From the NCBI GenBank assembly GCA_900547225.1, contig URFW01000007.1, positions 1 to 64,000 on the forward strand: 64,000 nt of DNA, in the 5' to 3' direction. Shown in pieces: positions 62,460 to 64,000 of this stretch. The notes under the pieces are model-generated. The model ran no database searches and had not been told where the DNA came from. It saw only the letters and a program-made list of their open reading frames with translations. The DNA comes from an uncultured Mycoplasmatota bacterium. Its GTDB lineage: Bacteria > Bacillota_I > Bacilli_A > RF39 > UBA660. Made by a program: the position numbers and the translations under genes. Positions within the stretch are counted from its first letter, which is position 1. Each line of letters starts with the position of its first letter.

Positions 62460-63395
62460 TTAAAGGTGTAAAAGAAAGTTTTCTAAACCAACTATTTTAT
62501 CTACCTTACCAGTTTTGATTTCATAGTCTAAATTATGAAGTTTTTTTAATATATCTTTTAATTCAAAGTCTGGGTAATTAGTTTCTAAAGCAAGTTTTAC
62601 GCGGTATGGATGAACCTTTAAAGTGTTTGCTATATCTTTACTCATAAAGCCTTCTTTAGATAGCAGTTTACTTTGGTATACAAGTGTAAACTGGCTTGCT
62701 AAAAGTGCAATTATTTTAATTGGTTCTTCTTTTAGAATCATTAAATCATTATAGCAAGAAAAAATCTTTTTAAAATCCTTTTTCATAATTGCATCACTTA
62801 AATCAAAAACGTTATCATTAAAACCCTTACTACTTATGTTTAAAATATCTTCTATAAAAATTTCTTTATCAGTATCTTTATAAATAATCATTTTATTTAT
62901 TTCACTAAGTAATATATCAACGTTTTTACCCACGTAATCTACAAAGTAAGAGGCTGTTTTATAGTCTATTTTATATCCGTTATTCAAAAATTCTTTTATA
63001 ACAAATTTTGGTAAATCTTTTTCATCTATTGATTCTTTATGAATTACGGTTACGTTTTTCTTTAATAGTTTAACTATCTTTTTTCTTTCATCTAACTTAT
63101 CTTGCACAACTGTTAAAATTACTATATTATCGTGATTTTCAGCATTAACATAACTTGTTAGGTAATCTATATCATGGTTAACACTTGTATTTGTACCCGT
63201 TAAAAATAATGCGTTTTCCCCTATTACAGCCTTTTTATCGCCAAATAAAGACATGCAAGATGCTTCTTCTATTACCTCACTTACATTACTAACTGATAAA
63301 TCATACTTTACAACATCTATTATGCCATTTGTTATTTTATCTATTTCTCTTTTAATTAACCCGTAATCATTTCCATATATTAAATAAGTATTCAT
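62460..63395 (-). CDS. holA: DNA polymerase III delta subunit
   Basis: Clamp-loader wrench subunit. 311 residues from MNTYLIYGNDYG (TAGGTGG upstream). Walker-like IYGNDYGLIKREIDKI start and ASCMSLFGDKKAVIGENALF (family block), KKLHNLDYEIKTGKVD near the end. In Bacillota holA often precedes rpsT; here a small Rho-N-domain gene and an unknown gene lie upstream. Confidence 0.93.
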   Translation of the reverse strand: MNTYLIYGNDYGLIKREIDKITNGIIDVVKYDLSVSNVSEVIEEASCMSLFGDKKAVIGENALFLTGTNTSVNHDIDYLTSYVNAENHDNIVILTVVQDKLDERKKIVKLLKKNVTVIHKESIDEKDLPKFVIKEFLNNGYKIDYKTASYFVDYVGKNVDILLSEINKMIIYKDTDKEIFIEDILNISSKGFNDNVFDLSDAIMKKDFKKIFSCYNDLMILKEEPIKIIALLASQFTLVYQSKLLSKEGFMSKDIANTLKVHPYRVKLALETNYPDFELKDILKKLHNLDYEIKTGKVDKIVGLENFLLHL

Positions 63396-63439
63396 ATTTA
63401 CCACCTAAAAATATTATATCATTTTTATCATATATTTTA

Positions 63440-63841
63440 TTATTTTTCTGAATTAAAGTTTATGATATGGCACTTTCTAAATAAATTGCTTTTATATCTT
63501 CTTTTCTTTGTTTTAAATTCTTCTTTTGAAATAACTTTTATTGTATTAATTCCCATTGTATTTTTTACTACTAACAAATTATTTTTACTACACAATTCTA
63601 GCAATTTATTAAAAAATTGAGCATCACTTTTATAAAATTCAGTATGTATGTGTGTAAATGAATCCCAATATTCCCATTTAAATATTCTATACCTTTTTTC
63701 TACATACAATATGTCACTAGATACAAAAAACCTATATTTTTGATCACAGGAATATATGTAAATAGAATCATGTTCATCATTAGTCCACTTAACATCACAT
63801 ATTTTTTTTAATTTATTATAAACATCAGAAATATTTTCCAT
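63440..63841 (-). CDS. Small protein of unknown function
   Basis: 133 residues from MENISDVYNKLK (GGTGAGG upstream). Beta strands with many aromatic residues (YWDSFTHIHTEFYKSDAQFF). No signal or membrane segment, no family recognised. It lies 44 bases upstream of holA in the same direction. Confidence 0.6.
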   Translation of the reverse strand: MENISDVYNKLKKICDVKWTNDEHDSIYIYSCDQKYRFFVSSDILYVEKRYRIFKWEYWDSFTHIHTEFYKSDAQFFNKLLELCSKNNLLVVKNTMGINTIKVISKEEFKTKKRRYKSNLFRKCHIINFNSEK

Positions 63842-63896
63842 ATTAGCCTCACCATAATATATCATTATTATAACATCATTATACAAAAAAAAGAAA

Positions 63897-64000
63897 CTAT
63901 GCTAGTTTCTCCAATAATTCAGCCTTTTTCATTGAAGTGTACCCTTCGATACCCTTTTCTTTAGCCATCTTCTTAAGTTCTGCAACTGTTAATTTTGATA
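63897..64000 (-). CDS. Rho N-terminal/SAP-like domain protein, C-terminal end
   Basis: The last 34 residues are visible: LTVAELKKMAKEKGIEGYTS then MKKAELLEKLA and stop. This is the Rho-N/SAP helix-loop-helix pattern found at the N terminus of Rho and in short Bacilli proteins. The gene starts beyond the window. Confidence 0.75.
   Translation of the reverse strand, partial: SKLTVAELKKMAKEKGIEGYTSMKKAELLEKLA

Overview
The window is very AT-rich bacterial DNA with dense coding and mostly short intergenic gaps. Strong Shine-Dalgarno sites (AGGAGG or AGGTG), sigma-A-type promoters and T-rich hairpin terminators are visible. The gene content (RNase Y, RnpM/YlxR, GatCAB with a T-box leader, YugI-like S1 protein, DUF3603, YerB/DUF3048, SEDS protein) points to Bacillota, class Bacilli. 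CotZ-like, CotF-like and YutH-like proteins say the lineage makes spores or descends from spore formers. Trp is encoded by TGG, and TGA ends at least two genes, so the standard bacterial code fits. A reduced-genome, gut-type uncultured Bacilli lineage is my best guess; no rRNA is present to fix it.

Layout. 1-11060 (minus strand): the rimP-nusA-ylxR-infB-rbfA operon, then truB, rpsO and pnp. Two unfamiliar genes sit between rbfA and truB: a GNAT plus kinase-like membrane protein and a coiled-coil protein. 11074-17400: assorted genes, including a CPBP protease, a degenerate metallophosphoesterase, an orphan histidine kinase, a cysteine-less EIIB-like protein, a CotZ-like coat protein and a SEDS-family protein. 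17480-23850: tRNA genes interleaved with CotF-type coat genes, a decayed lysophospholipase, an LLH-type holin, exonuclease III, an orphan MvaI/BcnI-type restriction nuclease and mscL. 23933-27145: ordinary membrane and redox genes.

27170-36400 is a defence island read as one co-directional operon: XRE regulator, double-domain adenine methyltransferase, HNH nuclease, GIY-YIG nuclease (frameshifted in an AT dinucleotide tract), SieB-like membrane protein, and a Gabija-like pair (OLD-type ATPase/TOPRIM nuclease and UvrD-type helicase). It appears to stack restriction-modification, superinfection exclusion and Gabija. A possible integrase tail and paired 10-bp repeats lie at its left edge.

36529-43496 holds an SDR gene and an ABC transporter/two-component module. 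The module is bracketed by two related terminators and by a decayed second copy of the SDR 3' end. 43497-49955 is pepS-aspS-gatC-gatA-gatB behind a T-box whose likely specifier is AAC (Asn). This fits Asn-tRNA made by a non-discriminating AspRS followed by GatCAB transamidation. 50026-53500 carries two kinase-fold genes, a decayed or RNA-coding stretch and nine tRNAs. 53545-64000 carries YugI-like S1, NifU-like and YutH genes, then rny, a DacF-type carboxypeptidase, htpG, a lipoprotein, a DUF3603 gene, uppP and holA.

Eighteen tRNA genes were read: Glu, Ile, Ala, Pro x2, Arg x2, Phe, Asp, Asn, fMet, Ser, Leu, Lys, Gln, Tyr, Thr and Val. All encode CCA. No CRISPR array, rRNA or complete insertion sequence was seen.
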